NCBI GenBank assembly: GCA_017479385.1
Contig: JAFVCE010000015.1
Coordinates: 124,001 to 188,000, forward strand
Source: Bacteroidales bacterium
Lineage (GTDB): Bacteria; Bacteroidota; Bacteroidia; Bacteroidales; P3
Direction: 5' to 3'
Length of the DNA: 64,000 nucleotides
Shown here: positions 24,032 to 34,007 of the stretch, piece by piece
Numbering within the stretch: the stretch's first letter is position 1
How the letters are laid out: the number at the start of each line of letters is the position of its first letter
The notes under the pieces: model-generated
Databases searched by the model: none
What the model was told of the DNA's origin: nothing
What the model saw: the letters and a program-made list of their open reading frames with translations, nothing else
Made by a program: the position numbers and the translations under genes

Positions 24032-26452
24032 TCAGTTTTTGAGGTTTAGTTTGACGGTGGTAGATGTTTGGGCGGTTGCAATGCGAGCGAAGTATACGCC
24101 CGAGGGGAGGTTGCTTACGTCGAAGGTTTGGCTGTCGGCCTCGGCTTGGAGGGTGAGCACGGTTTGGCCCATGACGTTGACGATGGTGATGCTGGTCATT
24201 CCTTCGGCCTCGACGGTGAAGCTGCCGCTGGCAGGGTTGGGGTAGAGGCTAACCGAGGCCTGTTGGGCGGTGGCAATGGCGTCGACAGAGACCATGAGCG
24301 TTTCGTAGCGTGGGCGGAAGCCCTGGCCGGTCGAGGTGACGTTGTAGCGGCCTGGAGCGATGGCGCTGAAGTGTAGCGTGGCGGTGCCGTAGTTGTCGGC
24401 ATAGGCGCCGCTAACCCACTGGCCGTTGTCGTCGGTGAGGCCAACATAGGCGTAGGGCTCGGTGTGGGCTACGAGGCTGGTAGAGCCGTTGGCAATCCAG
24501 CTGTCGAAATAGAGGAGCATTGTGTCGGCTTGGCTAAGCCAGGGGGTGCACGAGGGGTCGCCCTGCATACTGTAGATTTCCCAGTAGTAGATAGGGAAGT
24601 GGTAGGTGTAGCTGTAGGTTTGGCCCCAATAGGTGCCGCTCTCGGTCTGGTCGCCAAGGGTTTCGATAACCATGTTGCCGGCCACTACCATGGCGCCAGC
24701 ACAGGTGGCATACTGCTCGTAGGCCTCGTCGTGGGTGTGGAAGAGGCGGTCGTATAGGCCGAGGTTGGTGCTGTCGTAGGTTGTGTTCATGTGGCACGAA
24801 ATGTTGTCGCGTATGCCGACCGACCATTCGAAGTCTTGCTCCCACATGGTCGAGTTGGTTGCTCCAACATAGACTGCGGCGCCAGCGTTGTCGGCACGGC
24901 GCAAGAAAGCTTCGCTGAGCGATTCGGCGCAGTCGAATTTGTTGCTCAAGCAGCAGTTGCCAATGACGAATGAAGGTTTGTTGGCGTTGTTCATTGCGGC
25001 CACGTCGCTGCTTTTGAGGCTGGGGCACAGCCAGAGGTTGGTGTCGCCGTGGGCGCTGTAGTTAATCCAGCCTGCGCCGCGGCTGTAGATTTGTTTGAGG
25101 GTGGCAGCGGTGGCGTCGGGGCGCGACGAGCCGCTCACCACTATGCCGTCGGGGTGGAAAGCGGTGTCGTTTTTGTAGTAATAGACATGGCCAAAGCCGT
25201 TGTCGGCGTTGATGTAGGTTTTGGCCAGGTAGTCCATCGTCGGGTCGCAGTAGTTGTAGCCGTTGTCGTTGCGGTTAACAAAGTAGGTTTGGTCTACGCC
25301 AGCAATGAGCACGGCGGTGTCGAGATACTGTGTCGTGGGCATGGTATAGGATTCGTACATGACCGTTTTTTCGATAACGGAGCTCAGTTGCTGCTCGGTG
25401 CGGACGCTGAAGCGGCCAATATAGCAGTCGGGCAGGTTGTCGCCGTCGGTCCAGGTGGTGTAGTAGAGGTCGGTAACGTGTGGGTCGACGCCGAACGTAT
25501 CGGTTAGGTAAGCACGGCTCATGCGGCTGTCGAAGGCCGGCAGCAGGTTGTGGTCGCCTACCATGAGTATGTAGGATGGGGCGGGCTTTTCGGAGGTGGC
25601 GCCAGTGTATTGCGAGCGGAGGTAGTTGGCAATAGCGTCGGGGGTGGAACCAACCTGGCTGTCGTCGGTGTAGACCACGTCGGTCATGTAGCCCATCTTG
25701 CTTTTCCAGGCCACAAAGTTGTCGAGTTGCCCGCGGAATTGTGGGGCACTCACCACGACCATACGCACCGGACGGTCGAGCACGGGGTTCTTGGTGCCCG
25801 GCAGTTTGTTGATGGTGTTGGCAGGGCTAAAAGCAGGAGTGTTGTAGCGGCTAAAAAGCTCGTCGGTGGCTTTGGGGTCGGGGTCGCGGTAGGCAACAGT
25901 GATTTCGGCTTCGCGGCACACGATGAGGCTGTTGGTTGCCGGATTGTAGCGCACGGGTGCAATCTCGAGCACACCGAGGTTGTGGTCGCGAGCGGTGCCG
26001 ATAAAGCGCACCGTGGCCAGCTCTTGGCCCACAAAGGCGTTGGTGGCGTAACAGTTGTTGTCTATCTTCGCGGGGTGGGCTGTGGTGTCGCTCTTCAGGC
26101 GCGAAGGCTGCTGTGGGGCCACCGGTTGGGTCAGGCCCAAGGTGTAGCCGTCGATGGTGTCGTAGATGGCGTGGGCCACTGCGATGTCGGTTCCGTTGCA
26201 GAATGGCACCTCAATACGGCTAAAAGCTACTGGCAGCGCGGGTTGGCCAATGACGCCGTGAGCCACGCAGCCGTCGACCACGAGTTGGGCGTAGGTTTGT
26301 CCGTCGAGGGTGGTTTCGACCACTTTGATGTTGGGTGTGCGCAGGTGCACAGAGAGTTGATTGTAGTCGCTTTCAACCACGTTCACAATCTGTGCTTCGG
26401 CCATAGGGGCTGTGGCCAGTGCAGCGATAAGCAGTAGGATGTTTCTTTTCAT
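24032..26452 (-). CDS. Gingipain-family (peptidase C25) secreted protease with T9SS domain
   Basis: The 806-residue protein starts MKRNILLLIAALATAPMAEA (signal peptide). A propeptide of about 220 residues follows, then the C25 core: VVVSAPQFRGQLDNFVAWKS, APSYILMVGDHNLLPAF, the catalytic His in WINYSAHGDTNLW and the catalytic Cys in VIGNCCLSNKFDCAESLSEA. The C-terminal 75 residues (SVSLYPNPASGSFTVEAEG ... GVYFARI) are a type A type IX sorting signal. Cleavage specificity (Arg or Lys) is not readable. With the subtilase at 18913 it implies a proteolytic, protein-degrading lifestyle. Confidence 0.9.
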   Translation of the reverse strand: MKRNILLLIAALATAPMAEAQIVNVVESDYNQLSVHLRTPNIKVVETTLDGQTYAQLVVDGCVAHGVIGQPALPVAFSRIEVPFCNGTDIAVAHAIYDTIDGYTLGLTQPVAPQQPSRLKSDTTAHPAKIDNNCYATNAFVGQELATVRFIGTARDHNLGVLEIAPVRYNPATNSLIVCREAEITVAYRDPDPKATDELFSRYNTPAFSPANTINKLPGTKNPVLDRPVRMVVVSAPQFRGQLDNFVAWKSKMGYMTDVVYTDDSQVGSTPDAIANYLRSQYTGATSEKPAPSYILMVGDHNLLPAFDSRMSRAYLTDTFGVDPHVTDLYYTTWTDGDNLPDCYIGRFSVRTEQQLSSVIEKTVMYESYTMPTTQYLDTAVLIAGVDQTYFVNRNDNGYNYCDPTMDYLAKTYINADNGFGHVYYYKNDTAFHPDGIVVSGSSRPDATAATLKQIYSRGAGWINYSAHGDTNLWLCPSLKSSDVAAMNNANKPSFVIGNCCLSNKFDCAESLSEAFLRRADNAGAAVYVGATNSTMWEQDFEWSVGIRDNISCHMNTTYDSTNLGLYDRLFHTHDEAYEQYATCAGAMVVAGNMVIETLGDQTESGTYWGQTYSYTYHFPIYYWEIYSMQGDPSCTPWLSQADTMLLYFDSWIANGSTSLVAHTEPYAYVGLTDDNGQWVSGAYADNYGTATLHFSAIAPGRYNVTSTGQGFRPRYETLMVSVDAIATAQQASVSLYPNPASGSFTVEAEGMTSITIVNVMGQTVLTLQAEADSQTFDVSNLPSGVYFARIATAQTSTTVKLNLKN

Positions 26453-26513
26453 ATTACGATTATTTTTAGTTTCTTTTATTAATAGGCTCATTATATATTA
26501 GTGCCGCAATGTG

Positions 26514-27209
26514 TCAATTTATTGCAGCAAACATATTTTCTATTTGTGGGCAGGGGGCGGTGATGGCAATGGTGGTGTGAGCCACTGGGTGCTCGAACTC
26601 TACGCTGCGGGCATGGAGCGAGATGCTGCCGTCGGGGTTAGAGCGCGGCGCGCCGTATTTTAGGTCGCCCTTGATGGGGCAGCCCATATTGGCCAGCTGG
26701 CAGCGAATTTGGTGGTGGCGGCCGGTGTGCAGGTCGACCAAAAGCAGGTGGTAGCCCCCCTCGGAGGTGGCAAGCAGGCGGTAGTCGAGTTCGGCCAACT
26801 TGGCTTGGCGTGCGCGTGGAGTATTGGCCTCGTGGTCTACCACAAACGAGCGGTTGAGCCGTTCGTCGCGATAGAGCCAGTCGCGCAACGTGCCAGCCTC
26901 GACTGCTGGGCGGTTCTTGGTCACTGCCCAGTAGGTTTTCTTGAACTGGCGGTCTTGGATAATGGCGTTCATCCGGGCCAGTGCCTTCGAGGTTTTGGCA
27001 AAAATCACCACACCCGACACGGGCCTATCTATGCGGTGAACTACGCCACAAAAAACGTTGCCTGGCTTGGCGTCGCGCTGCTTGATGAAGAGTTTCAGCT
27101 CGTCTACCAGTGCTTGGTCGCCAGTTTTGTCGCCTTGAACCAGCTGGCCGGCCAGTTTGTTGACGACAATCAGGTGGTTGTCCTCGTACAATATCTGGTC
27201 GGCAATCAT
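26514..27209 (-). CDS. RluA-family pseudouridine synthase
   Basis: The 231-residue protein contains ILYEDNHLIVVNKLAGQLVQ (about 6-25), the catalytic motif HRIDRPVSGVVIFAKT (about 64, Asp attacks the uracil), YWAVTKNRP and TGRHHQIRCQLANMGCPI (about 172). It isomerises uridine to pseudouridine in rRNA or tRNA; there is no S4 domain, so the exact site cannot be named. The ATG at 27209 overlaps the psd stop (ATGA), showing coupling. Confidence 0.92.
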   Translation of the reverse strand: MIADQILYEDNHLIVVNKLAGQLVQGDKTGDQALVDELKLFIKQRDAKPGNVFCGVVHRIDRPVSGVVIFAKTSKALARMNAIIQDRQFKKTYWAVTKNRPAVEAGTLRDWLYRDERLNRSFVVDHEANTPRARQAKLAELDYRLLATSEGGYHLLLVDLHTGRHHQIRCQLANMGCPIKGDLKYGAPRSNPDGSISLHARSVEFEHPVAHTTIAITAPCPQIENMFAAIN

Positions 27210-27868
27210 TGTTGTATGGTGGCGATTGGTGTTATAGCGTTCGAGACATGCTCTTCGAGGTCGACGCCGACCTCGAACGATTTGGGCATAAAAATGTCGA
27301 CCCTCGACCCAAAGCGAATAAAGCCCAGCTCTTGGTTCTGCTTCACGTGTTGGCCTTCGACGGCGTAGCAGGCAATGCGTCGCGCCACGGCACCGGCCAC
27401 TTGGCGTATCAGTATGCGGCTGCCGTTGGGCAGGCGTAGGCCAATCGACGTGCGCTCGTTGAGCTCGCTGGCTTTGGGGTGCGAGGCAACAAAGTAGTTG
27501 CCATGCGAGTGGTTGACGTATTCCACTACGCCATCGCAGGGGTAACGGTTTACGTGTACGTCGTTGATACTCATGAAGATAGAGAGTTGTATGCACTCTT
27601 CTTTGAGGTATTCGCGCTCGTAGGTTTCCTCTATGGTGACTATGGTGCCATCGGCAGGGGCTATGAGCTGCTGGTCGTTCTCGTTGAATATGCGTTTGGG
27701 TATGCGGAAAAAGCGCACTACGAACAATTCGAGCACTGCCAGTAGTGCCACAAGCAGGTAGTGTACCCAGGTCCAAGTGTGGGTAGTGACAATCATTGCC
27801 ACGCAGATAGCCACGACGAGCGCGGTGGCGATGATGATTATGCGGTGTCCTTCGCGGTGGAAATACAT
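27206..27868 (-). CDS. psd: Phosphatidylserine decarboxylase proenzyme (short form)
   Basis: The 220-residue protein has two N-terminal membrane helices (about 8-50), FRIPKRIFNENDQQLIAPAD, IFMSINDVHVNRYPCDG (about 92) and the self-cleavage site RFGSRVDIFMP near residue 188, where the Ser becomes the pyruvoyl group. This matches the short archaeal/Bacteroidota Psd type. It makes phosphatidylethanolamine at the inner membrane. It lies 13 nt after cdsA, whose product feeds the same pathway. Confidence 0.94.
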   Translation of the reverse strand: MYFHREGHRIIIIATALVVAICVAMIVTTHTWTWVHYLLVALLAVLELFVVRFFRIPKRIFNENDQQLIAPADGTIVTIEETYEREYLKEECIQLSIFMSINDVHVNRYPCDGVVEYVNHSHGNYFVASHPKASELNERTSIGLRLPNGSRILIRQVAGAVARRIACYAVEGQHVKQNQELGFIRFGSRVDIFMPKSFEVGVDLEEHVSNAITPIATIQQ

Positions 27869-27881
27869 GGCTTACAATATT

Positions 27882-28706
27882 TTATCTGAAACATAAATAT
27901 ACCCAAATGCAAGGTACCGAGACCAGAAGGCTGTCGAATCGGTCGAGGAATCCACCGTGGCCGGGCATGATGTTGCCGCTATCTTTTAGGCCCACCGAGC
28001 GTTTGAGCATACTCTCGGTGAGGTCGCCCAGGGTGTCGATAACGCTACAAATAATGGCCAGCACCAGCCAGTCGTACCATTCTATAGCGGTGTCGAACAT
28101 GGGGCCAAAAATCAAGGCAATGGCAATGGTGAAGAGCACTCCAATGATGGTCCCCTCCCATGTTTTGCCGGGCGAGTGGCGCTCCCACATCTTGTGTTTG
28201 CCCAAGAGCGAACCTCCCATATAGGCAAACGAGTCGTTGCTCCAAACCATGATGAGCACCATCAGCATAACGTTGCACTTGGTATGCAAGTATGGCATAA
28301 GTGCCAATGGTATAGCAATATATAACATTGGCACAAGGGTTAGTGCGGCGTCGGCAAAGGGGTTGGCAGAGTGGCGCCAAAGTTGTAAGACGAATGGCAA
28401 GATGAACAGTGCTGGAAGCAGATATATAAAGTCGTCGATTTCGACCTCGCTGATGTTTGGCAGCAGCACGATTAGGAATGTGCCCACGGCATAGGCGTAA
28501 GCAACTGCGGCGTTGGGCGATGCACCGGCAAGACGCTCTATTTTAATAAACTCGTTGGTGCAGCCGCAAGCAACAAAAAGCAGGAATGCAGCGAATATTA
28601 TTGTTCCAATCGTTTCGTTGCCAATGAGTTGCCCGCTAAGCATTGTGCCAATGAAGAGCAAAGCGTAGACGGTGGCCGAGGCGGTGCGTATCCAAAATTT
28701 TTTCAT
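27882..28706 (-). CDS. cdsA: Phosphatidate cytidylyltransferase
   Basis: The 274-residue, roughly eight-helix protein ends with the CDP-alcohol signature: LKRSVGLKDSGNIMPGHGGF then LDRFDSLL (about 238-262), with KTWEGTIIGVL upstream. It turns phosphatidic acid and CTP into CDP-diacylglycerol. Its start overlaps the ftsH stop by 4 nt (ATGA). Confidence 0.96.
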   Translation of the reverse strand: MKKFWIRTASATVYALLFIGTMLSGQLIGNETIGTIIFAAFLLFVACGCTNEFIKIERLAGASPNAAVAYAYAVGTFLIVLLPNISEVEIDDFIYLLPALFILPFVLQLWRHSANPFADAALTLVPMLYIAIPLALMPYLHTKCNVMLMVLIMVWSNDSFAYMGGSLLGKHKMWERHSPGKTWEGTIIGVLFTIAIALIFGPMFDTAIEWYDWLVLAIICSVIDTLGDLTESMLKRSVGLKDSGNIMPGHGGFLDRFDSLLVSVPCIWVYLCFR

Positions 28707-30739
28707 TGTTGAGAGGTGTTTTCGGCCAGTTGGTCGTTGTTTTGTTGTTCGGCAGGTTCGTTGCCCGTGGGTTGTTGTTCCCAGGGGCGAGGACCATAGA
28801 TTCGTTCCAAGTCTTCGCGGAAGAGTACCTCTTTATCGAAGAGTTGCGAGGCCAGTTGGTCGAGTTCGGCACGGTGGCTGGTGATGAGCTCTTTGGCTTT
28901 CTGGTAGGCCTCTTCGACCATACGGCGAACCTCGGCGTCGATTTTCTCGGCTGTCTTTTCGCTGAAGGGTTTGGTGAAGCCGTATTCGCTCTGTCCTGTC
29001 GAGTCGTAGAAGCTTATGTTGCCTATCTCGGGACTCATGCCGTAGTAGGTTACGAGGGCTTGAGCCATCTTGGTGGCGCGTTCGATGTCGTTGAGGGCAC
29101 CGGTCGATATTTTGCCAAAGACCACCTCTTCAGAAGCGCGTCCTGCCATGAGCGACACCATCTCGTCGAACATCTGCTCGTAGGTGGTAATTTGGCGCTC
29201 TTCGGGCAGGTACCAAGCAGCGCCGAGGGCTTTGCCACGGGGCACTATGGTGACCTTTACCAGTGGGTTGCCCCAGCGCAGCAGCCAGCTAACCGAGGCG
29301 TGGCCCGACTCGTGGTAGGCAATGGTGCGCTTTTCTTGTTCGGATAGAATCTTTGTGCGTTTCTCGAGTCCGCCAACAATGCGGTCGATAGCGTCGAGGA
29401 AGTCTTGCTTCTCGATTTGGTGTTTGTTCTTGCGCGCGGCGCAAAGGGCGGCCTCGTTGCAGACGTTGGCAATGTCGGCGCCCGAAAATCCGGGTGTTTG
29501 TTTGGCCAGGAAGTCGCGGTCTACGGTGCGTTCAGTACCGTCGTTGCAGAGTTTGAGGTTGCGCATATGGACCTCGAAAATAGCTTTGCGCTCTTCGATG
29601 TCGGGCAGTTCTACGTAGATTTGGCGGTCGAAACGGCCGGCTCGCAGCAGTGCTTTGTCGAGCACGTCGGCACGGTTGGTGGCAGCCAAAACAATGACGT
29701 TGGTGCCGCTCGAAAATCCGTCCATCTCGGTAAGCAGCTGGTTAAGTGTGTTTTCGCGTTCGTCGTTGGCGTTGCTCAGTCCCGAGTGGCCACGAGCGCG
29801 ACCCACTGCGTCGATTTCGTCGATAAAGATTATGCAAGGAGCTTTCTTTTTGGCCTCCTCGAAGAGGTCGCGCACTCGCGAAGCTCCGACGCCGACAAAC
29901 ATCTCGACAAAGTCGCTACCAGACATAGAGAAGAATGGCACGTTGGCTTCGCCGGCCACAGCCTTGGCGAGCAGCGTTTTGCCGGTACCCGGAGGACCAA
30001 CGAGGAGTACTCCTTTGGGTATTTTGCCACCGAGTTCGGTGTAGTGTGTCGGGTTTTTGAGAAAGTCTACCACCTCCATCACCTCCTCTTTGGCGCCAGC
30101 GAGGCCGGCCACGTCTTTGAAGGTTATATTGTTTTGCTGTTTGGCGTCGTACATCTTGGCACGCGATTTGCCCACGCCGAATATGCCGCCACCTCCGGTG
30201 CCGCCGCCCATCTGTTTGCGGCTCCAAGCGCTCATGGCAAACATCATTATGGCAATAATAATCAGAGGGCCGAACCAGATAAGCATTTCGCGCCATGCGT
30301 TGGTGCGACGCTCTATTTTGTAGCTTATATGCTCGCCAGTGCGCTCCTCGACAAGGGCAAGTTCCTTGTCGAAGTGTTCGAGGGTGCCAATGCTATAGCG
30401 GTAGTATCCTGCCGGACTTTTATGGCCAGTGAGGCCGACGCTATAGAGGTCTTTGTAGGCCTCGGTATCGGCTGCGAGCGCCGTTTTCGAAATTCTTATT
30501 TCGGCATATTCTTGGTTGATGACTGTAATAGACTCGTAGTCGTGGCGTTCGAGTATGGGCTCGAGTTTTTCCCAAGTAATTTCTTTGGTGGGCGAACCGC
30601 TACCGTCCGAAGCGAACATGTAGCCTATTGCCACAAGCAGTATGGCATAGATTACATACATCACGACCGAGCGTTTGGGCTTGTTGCCTCGCGGTTGTTG
30701 CGGCTTTATTGGGGGGCGTTGAGGGTTATTGGATGGCAT
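28703..30739 (-). CDS. ftsH: ATP-dependent zinc metalloprotease FtsH
   Basis: The 678-residue protein has two membrane helices (about 27-44 and 132-152), Walker [17 protein letters not shown] (about 246), Walker [13 protein letters not shown], the second-region-of-homology arginines in [12 protein letters not shown], and the zinc site HESGHA (about 465). The membrane-anchored hexamer degrades misfolded and regulatory proteins. The N-terminal tail is Pro/Gln-rich. Order rsfS-ftsH-cdsA-psd is standard in Bacteroidales. Confidence 0.97.
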   Translation of the reverse strand: MPSNNPQRPPIKPQQPRGNKPKRSVVMYVIYAILLVAIGYMFASDGSGSPTKEITWEKLEPILERHDYESITVINQEYAEIRISKTALAADTEAYKDLYSVGLTGHKSPAGYYRYSIGTLEHFDKELALVEERTGEHISYKIERRTNAWREMLIWFGPLIIIAIMMFAMSAWSRKQMGGGTGGGGIFGVGKSRAKMYDAKQQNNITFKDVAGLAGAKEEVMEVVDFLKNPTHYTELGGKIPKGVLLVGPPGTGKTLLAKAVAGEANVPFFSMSGSDFVEMFVGVGASRVRDLFEEAKKKAPCIIFIDEIDAVGRARGHSGLSNANDERENTLNQLLTEMDGFSSGTNVIVLAATNRADVLDKALLRAGRFDRQIYVELPDIEERKAIFEVHMRNLKLCNDGTERTVDRDFLAKQTPGFSGADIANVCNEAALCAARKNKHQIEKQDFLDAIDRIVGGLEKRTKILSEQEKRTIAYHESGHASVSWLLRWGNPLVKVTIVPRGKALGAAWYLPEERQITTYEQMFDEMVSLMAGRASEEVVFGKISTGALNDIERATKMAQALVTYYGMSPEIGNISFYDSTGQSEYGFTKPFSEKTAEKIDAEVRRMVEEAYQKAKELITSHRAELDQLASQLFDKEVLFREDLERIYGPRPWEQQPTGNEPAEQQNNDQLAENTSQQ

Positions 30740-30763
30740 AGGTGTGTAGTGTTTAGAAGTGGA

Positions 30764-31117
30764 TTAAATTTTGATGGTTTCGCCGTCGGCCCAAAGTTCG
30801 TCGAGACGGTAGAAAGCGCGCTTCTCTTTCTGGAAAATGTGGACTACCACGTCGAAGTAGTCCATCAGTATCCATTCGGCATTGGTGTAGCCTTCAAGTT
30901 TCGACGGGTTGAGGCCAGTGGCTTTTTTTATGGTCTCGTGAACGGTGTCGCTCAAGGCACTGACGTGCGAAGGCACGTTGCCCGAGGCAATGACAAAAAA
31001 TTCGCATGGGGCGTTGTGGAGGCTGGTAAGGTCGATAATTTTCACGTCTTCGGCTTTCTTGTCTTCGAGTGCTTGTGCTGCGAGGCGTGCCACTATTTCA
31101 GATTCTTTTTTGCTCAT
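30764..31117 (-). CDS. rsfS: Ribosomal silencing factor RsfS
   Basis: The 117-residue protein shows KAEDVKIIDLTSL, CEFFVIASGNVPSHVSALSD, GYTNAEWILMDYFDVVVHIF and FYRLDELWADG, the RsfS/Iojap core. It binds ribosomal protein uL14 and blocks 30S-50S joining when nutrients are scarce. Length is typical; 24 nt upstream of ftsH. Confidence 0.95.
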   Translation of the reverse strand: MSKKESEIVARLAAQALEDKKAEDVKIIDLTSLHNAPCEFFVIASGNVPSHVSALSDTVHETIKKATGLNPSKLEGYTNAEWILMDYFDVVVHIFQKEKRAFYRLDELWADGETIKI

Positions 31118-31202
31118 TGGTGTTTAGTTGTGTGTTGTTTTGTATGTACTTTCAACATTTACTGCAAATTACGTGCCAGTTGTCAGGTTGACTGCCATTT
31201 TG

Positions 31203-31622
31203 TCAGTCGATGGCAGTTGCTTGCAGAGTTCGCGTCCCGTTGTTTTCAACAATTTCTACTCTTACGTATGAGTCGGGCAATAGTTGCTCGACTTTCTCTG
31301 TCCACTCGGTAAAGCAGTATTCGCCGCTGTAGAAATATTCCTCATAACCAATGTCATAGGCTTCGTCGAGACTCTTCATGCGGTAGAAGTCGAAGTGGTA
31401 AACAGGGTCGCCAGTGGCAGTGCGGTACTCGTTGACGATGGCGAAAGTGGGGCTACACACGTTGTCGGCCACGCCAAGTTGGAGGCATATCTCTTTGATT
31501 AAAGTTGTCTTACCTACACCCATTTTGCCAAAGAAAGCAAAGAAACGTTGGTCGATGAATTGTGCGAGCAGTTGTCGGGCCACCTGTGGCAGTTCGTTTG
31601 TTGTGCTGAAAGTGAGTTGCAT
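31203..31622 (-). CDS. tsaE: tRNA threonylcarbamoyladenosine biosynthesis ATPase
   Basis: The 139-residue protein has the P-loop FFGKMGVGKTTLIKEI (about 33), VCSPTFAIVNEYRT (about 59), YHFDFYRMKSLDEAYDIG and GEYCFTEWTEKVEQLLP. TsaE powers the TsaBDE complex that makes t6A37 in ANN-decoding tRNAs. The gap to rsfS is 85 nt and holds only a partial promoter-like sequence (GTAATTTGC near 31165). Confidence 0.94.
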   Translation of the reverse strand: MQLTFSTTNELPQVARQLLAQFIDQRFFAFFGKMGVGKTTLIKEICLQLGVADNVCSPTFAIVNEYRTATGDPVYHFDFYRMKSLDEAYDIGYEEYFYSGEYCFTEWTEKVEQLLPDSYVRVEIVENNGTRTLQATAID

Positions 31623-31646
31623 AGTTGTTGGTTGAAGCAGTGTGGA

Positions 31647-32180
31647 TTAGCGCAGGCGGTCGGCGGCGCGCACTTTCTCTTCGTCGCGGCGAATGGCGCG
31701 TTGTGCTAAAAAGAAGAGAGCTATGGCGGCAATTGGTGCGTAGGCGCCGACAAACCAGGTTACTTGTGGCTGTTGGCAGTGAAGCACTTCGGTCATTGTT
31801 TTGGCATAGGAGTCGACTGCCCAAAAGAATATGAGGAATGCATAAACTACCGAAAGTACAAACCCCACGGCCACTATCCTCATCTGCCTGACGCGGTTGC
31901 GATAGAGGAAGATGCAAACCACGGCAATGACAGCGCACAGGGCTGCAATTGCTATGAGAGGCCAAGTGGTGACCAGTCCCCGTTGGCTGAACTCGACCAC
32001 GGGGTCGATGTTTGCTATTTGGTTCATCATTTCGGGGTTGTCGTTGGCTATAAGCGTCAACTCTCCTTTTGCAATTTGGTTACCCATGTCGGCGTTGTAT
32101 TTTGCCACAGGGAACATGAAACACAGCGCCATGCAGCAGGCAGCTAAAATGAGATAGAACGATTGGATGCGTTGTATCAT
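31647..32180 (-). CDS. DUF4293 four-helix membrane protein
   Basis: The 177-residue protein begins MIQRIQSFYLILAACCMALC, with helices at about 7-25, 72-92, 100-122 and 136-158 and a charged tail (RRDEEKVRAADRLR). The IQRIQ(S/T) start and size match DUF4293, a Bacteroidota-specific membrane family of unknown function. It is 24 nt upstream of tsaE. Confidence 0.82.
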   Translation of the reverse strand: MIQRIQSFYLILAACCMALCFMFPVAKYNADMGNQIAKGELTLIANDNPEMMNQIANIDPVVEFSQRGLVTTWPLIAIAALCAVIAVVCIFLYRNRVRQMRIVAVGFVLSVVYAFLIFFWAVDSYAKTMTEVLHCQQPQVTWFVGAYAPIAAIALFFLAQRAIRRDEEKVRAADRLR

Positions 32181-32207
32181 GGTTGGTGTTAGTTTTTTTT
32201 TTTATGA

Positions 32208-33356
32208 TTATTGTTCGTGGTCGTTGATGTAGTCTTGCAGCTTCATGGCGTTGTGGAAGTGCCACTTGCCGAGCACTGTCGAGTTGCGCATGAGTATAAA
32301 GCCAGGGTTAGAGCGAAGCATGGTCTCGATGGCAGTGGCATCGGCCATATAGAACTCGAGGTTTGAGAGGCCTTCGGCATAGAGGAAAGCCTGCGCGTCC
32401 TCGGGTAGGGCCGAGGTGAGTAGGACAATCTGTATGCCATTCTCTTCGGCGTAGGTTACGGTGCGTTTGAGGGCAGCGCAACCTTTCTCGCCAATTTTGT
32501 CGAGGTGGTGTATGGTGGCTATTATTAGATAGTCGCTCGAGCCAATAAATTCGCGTGCGTGGTCCTCGCCTTCGTTGTCGAGCATAGAGAAGCCGGGGGC
32601 TTGTATTTCGTGTGGGTCGACAACGTGGCTGGCTTCCCACTCCCAAGTGTTGGCCCAGTCGGGGTCTGCCATATAGTTCATGAGCTCGGACGATGCTATC
32701 TCTTTCGTCTCGCCAGTGGCGGTGTTGCGATAGGTGAAATAGGTTTGGATTGTGGCGTTCTCGTCTTGCGACATCATTATGTTGCCTTTCTTCCAGGGAC
32801 GGAAATCGATACAGGGCTCGTTATATATATTATATGTTTCAAATATAATAATAGAGAGGGTTGCAAAAATGGTTATTATTGCGTCGCGTTCAAAGCGGCG
32901 ACGATAGCGGACGTTTCGGGTAATGAAGATGATGACGGTTGGCACGTCGAGGACGACGTTCTTCCAGAATGTTTGCCAGTTGGTGAGTTTTACAGCGTCG
33001 CCAAAGCAGCCGCAGTCGGTCACTTTGTTGGTGATGGCGTCGATGAGTGTCGTGACGGTGAAAAAGAGCATCATCAATACCAGCGCCCACGACGAAAGGC
33101 GGCGGAAGCTCCCTGTTATGAGCAGCACGCCAACCACGAACTCGGCGGCAATAAGTATAACGGCGAGTGTGCTTGCTAATGGCAGCGCCCATTCGAATGT
33201 GATACTACCGATAGACCATGCGGTCATGTACTCCTGGATTTTGTATGAGGTGCCAAGCGGGTCGACACCTTTGGTGAACGACGAAAACAGGAATACCACG
33301 CCAACAATCCAGCGGCATATAATGTTCAGTGTGAGGTTTGTTTTGGTGTCTTTCAT
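32208..33356 (-). CDS. DoxX/MauE-like membrane protein with thioredoxin-like C-terminal domain
   Basis: The 382-residue protein has four N-terminal helices with FLFSSFTKGVDPLGTSYKI (about 22) and TDCGCFGDAVKLTNWQTFW (about 118), the cysteine motif of MauE-type DoxX proteins. After a further helix near 160, the periplasmic C-terminal half (about 230-382) looks like a thioredoxin-fold domain that lacks CxxC. Such proteins are thought to handle redox equivalents. Bacteroidales place it next to a DUF1599 gene, as here (15 nt). Confidence 0.78.
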   Translation of the reverse strand: MKDTKTNLTLNIICRWIVGVVFLFSSFTKGVDPLGTSYKIQEYMTAWSIGSITFEWALPLASTLAVILIAAEFVVGVLLITGSFRRLSSWALVLMMLFFTVTTLIDAITNKVTDCGCFGDAVKLTNWQTFWKNVVLDVPTVIIFITRNVRYRRRFERDAIITIFATLSIIIFETYNIYNEPCIDFRPWKKGNIMMSQDENATIQTYFTYRNTATGETKEIASSELMNYMADPDWANTWEWEASHVVDPHEIQAPGFSMLDNEGEDHAREFIGSSDYLIIATIHHLDKIGEKGCAALKRTVTYAEENGIQIVLLTSALPEDAQAFLYAEGLSNLEFYMADATAIETMLRSNPGFILMRNSTVLGKWHFHNAMKLQDYINDHEQ

Positions 33357-33371
33357 TGTAATTACCTATTA

Positions 33372-33920
33372 TTAATTTTCTTCGGCCATACGGATGAGGC
33401 AGAATATCGCATAGTTGGCAATATCCATATATCCGCTTGCTACGCCTTCCGAAATCAGCGTCTGGCCGTTGTTGTCTTCGATTTGTTTTATGCGTTTTAT
33501 TTTCATTAGGATGAGGTCTACCATCGAGCTGACTCTCATCAGTCGCCACGCTTCGCCGTAGTCGTGGTTTTTGTCGAGCATAAGGCTGGTGATGGTGTCA
33601 ATGTGATTGTCGTAGAGAGCCATGGCCTCTTTTTCGTCCAACTCTTGGGGCGCATCGTCACTGAGTTCGCCTTGGATGAGGGCAATTATAGCGTAGTTGA
33701 CCATGGCTACGAACTCGGCTTGCACAGCTTCGCCCACGCGGTTCTCGCCACTCTCTTCGATGCTGCGAATGCGGTTGGCTTTGATGAAAATTTGGTCGGT
33801 GAGCGACGGTAGTCGCAGTATGCGCCACGAGGTGCCATAATCGCGTGTTTTTTTGACAAAAATGTCGCGACAAAGGGTCACTGCTTGTGCAAATTCTTTC
33901 TTTGTTAGTTCGATGTCCAT
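33372..33920 (-). CDS. DUF1599-domain protein
   Basis: The 182-residue protein consists of two similar halves: KKTRDYGTSWRILRLPSLTD then QIFIKANRIRSIEES in the first, and KNHDYGEAWRLMRVSSMVDL then ILMKIKRIKQIEDN in the second. This internal duplication marks DUF1599, grouped with nucleotide-modification-associated domains; the reaction is unknown. It is first in the minus-strand run. Its best promoter lies inside the 5' coding end of folP. Confidence 0.88.
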   Translation of the reverse strand: MDIELTKKEFAQAVTLCRDIFVKKTRDYGTSWRILRLPSLTDQIFIKANRIRSIEESGENRVGEAVQAEFVAMVNYAIIALIQGELSDDAPQELDEKEAMALYDNHIDTITSLMLDKNHDYGEAWRLMRVSSMVDLILMKIKRIKQIEDNNGQTLISEGVASGYMDIANYAIFCLIRMAEEN

Positions 33921-34007
33921 AATATATTACTCTATAAATAACGCGTTTTTTTATTTTTTATTTTCTCATACACAATAAAAAAGACAAAAAAACGTTTTTT
34001 TAATATT

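Noticed and set aside
29405-31312. 635-codon plus-strand frame opposite ftsH and rsfS
   Set aside because: Antisense to clear FtsH and RsfS; composition is Cys/Val/Phe-rich without domains.
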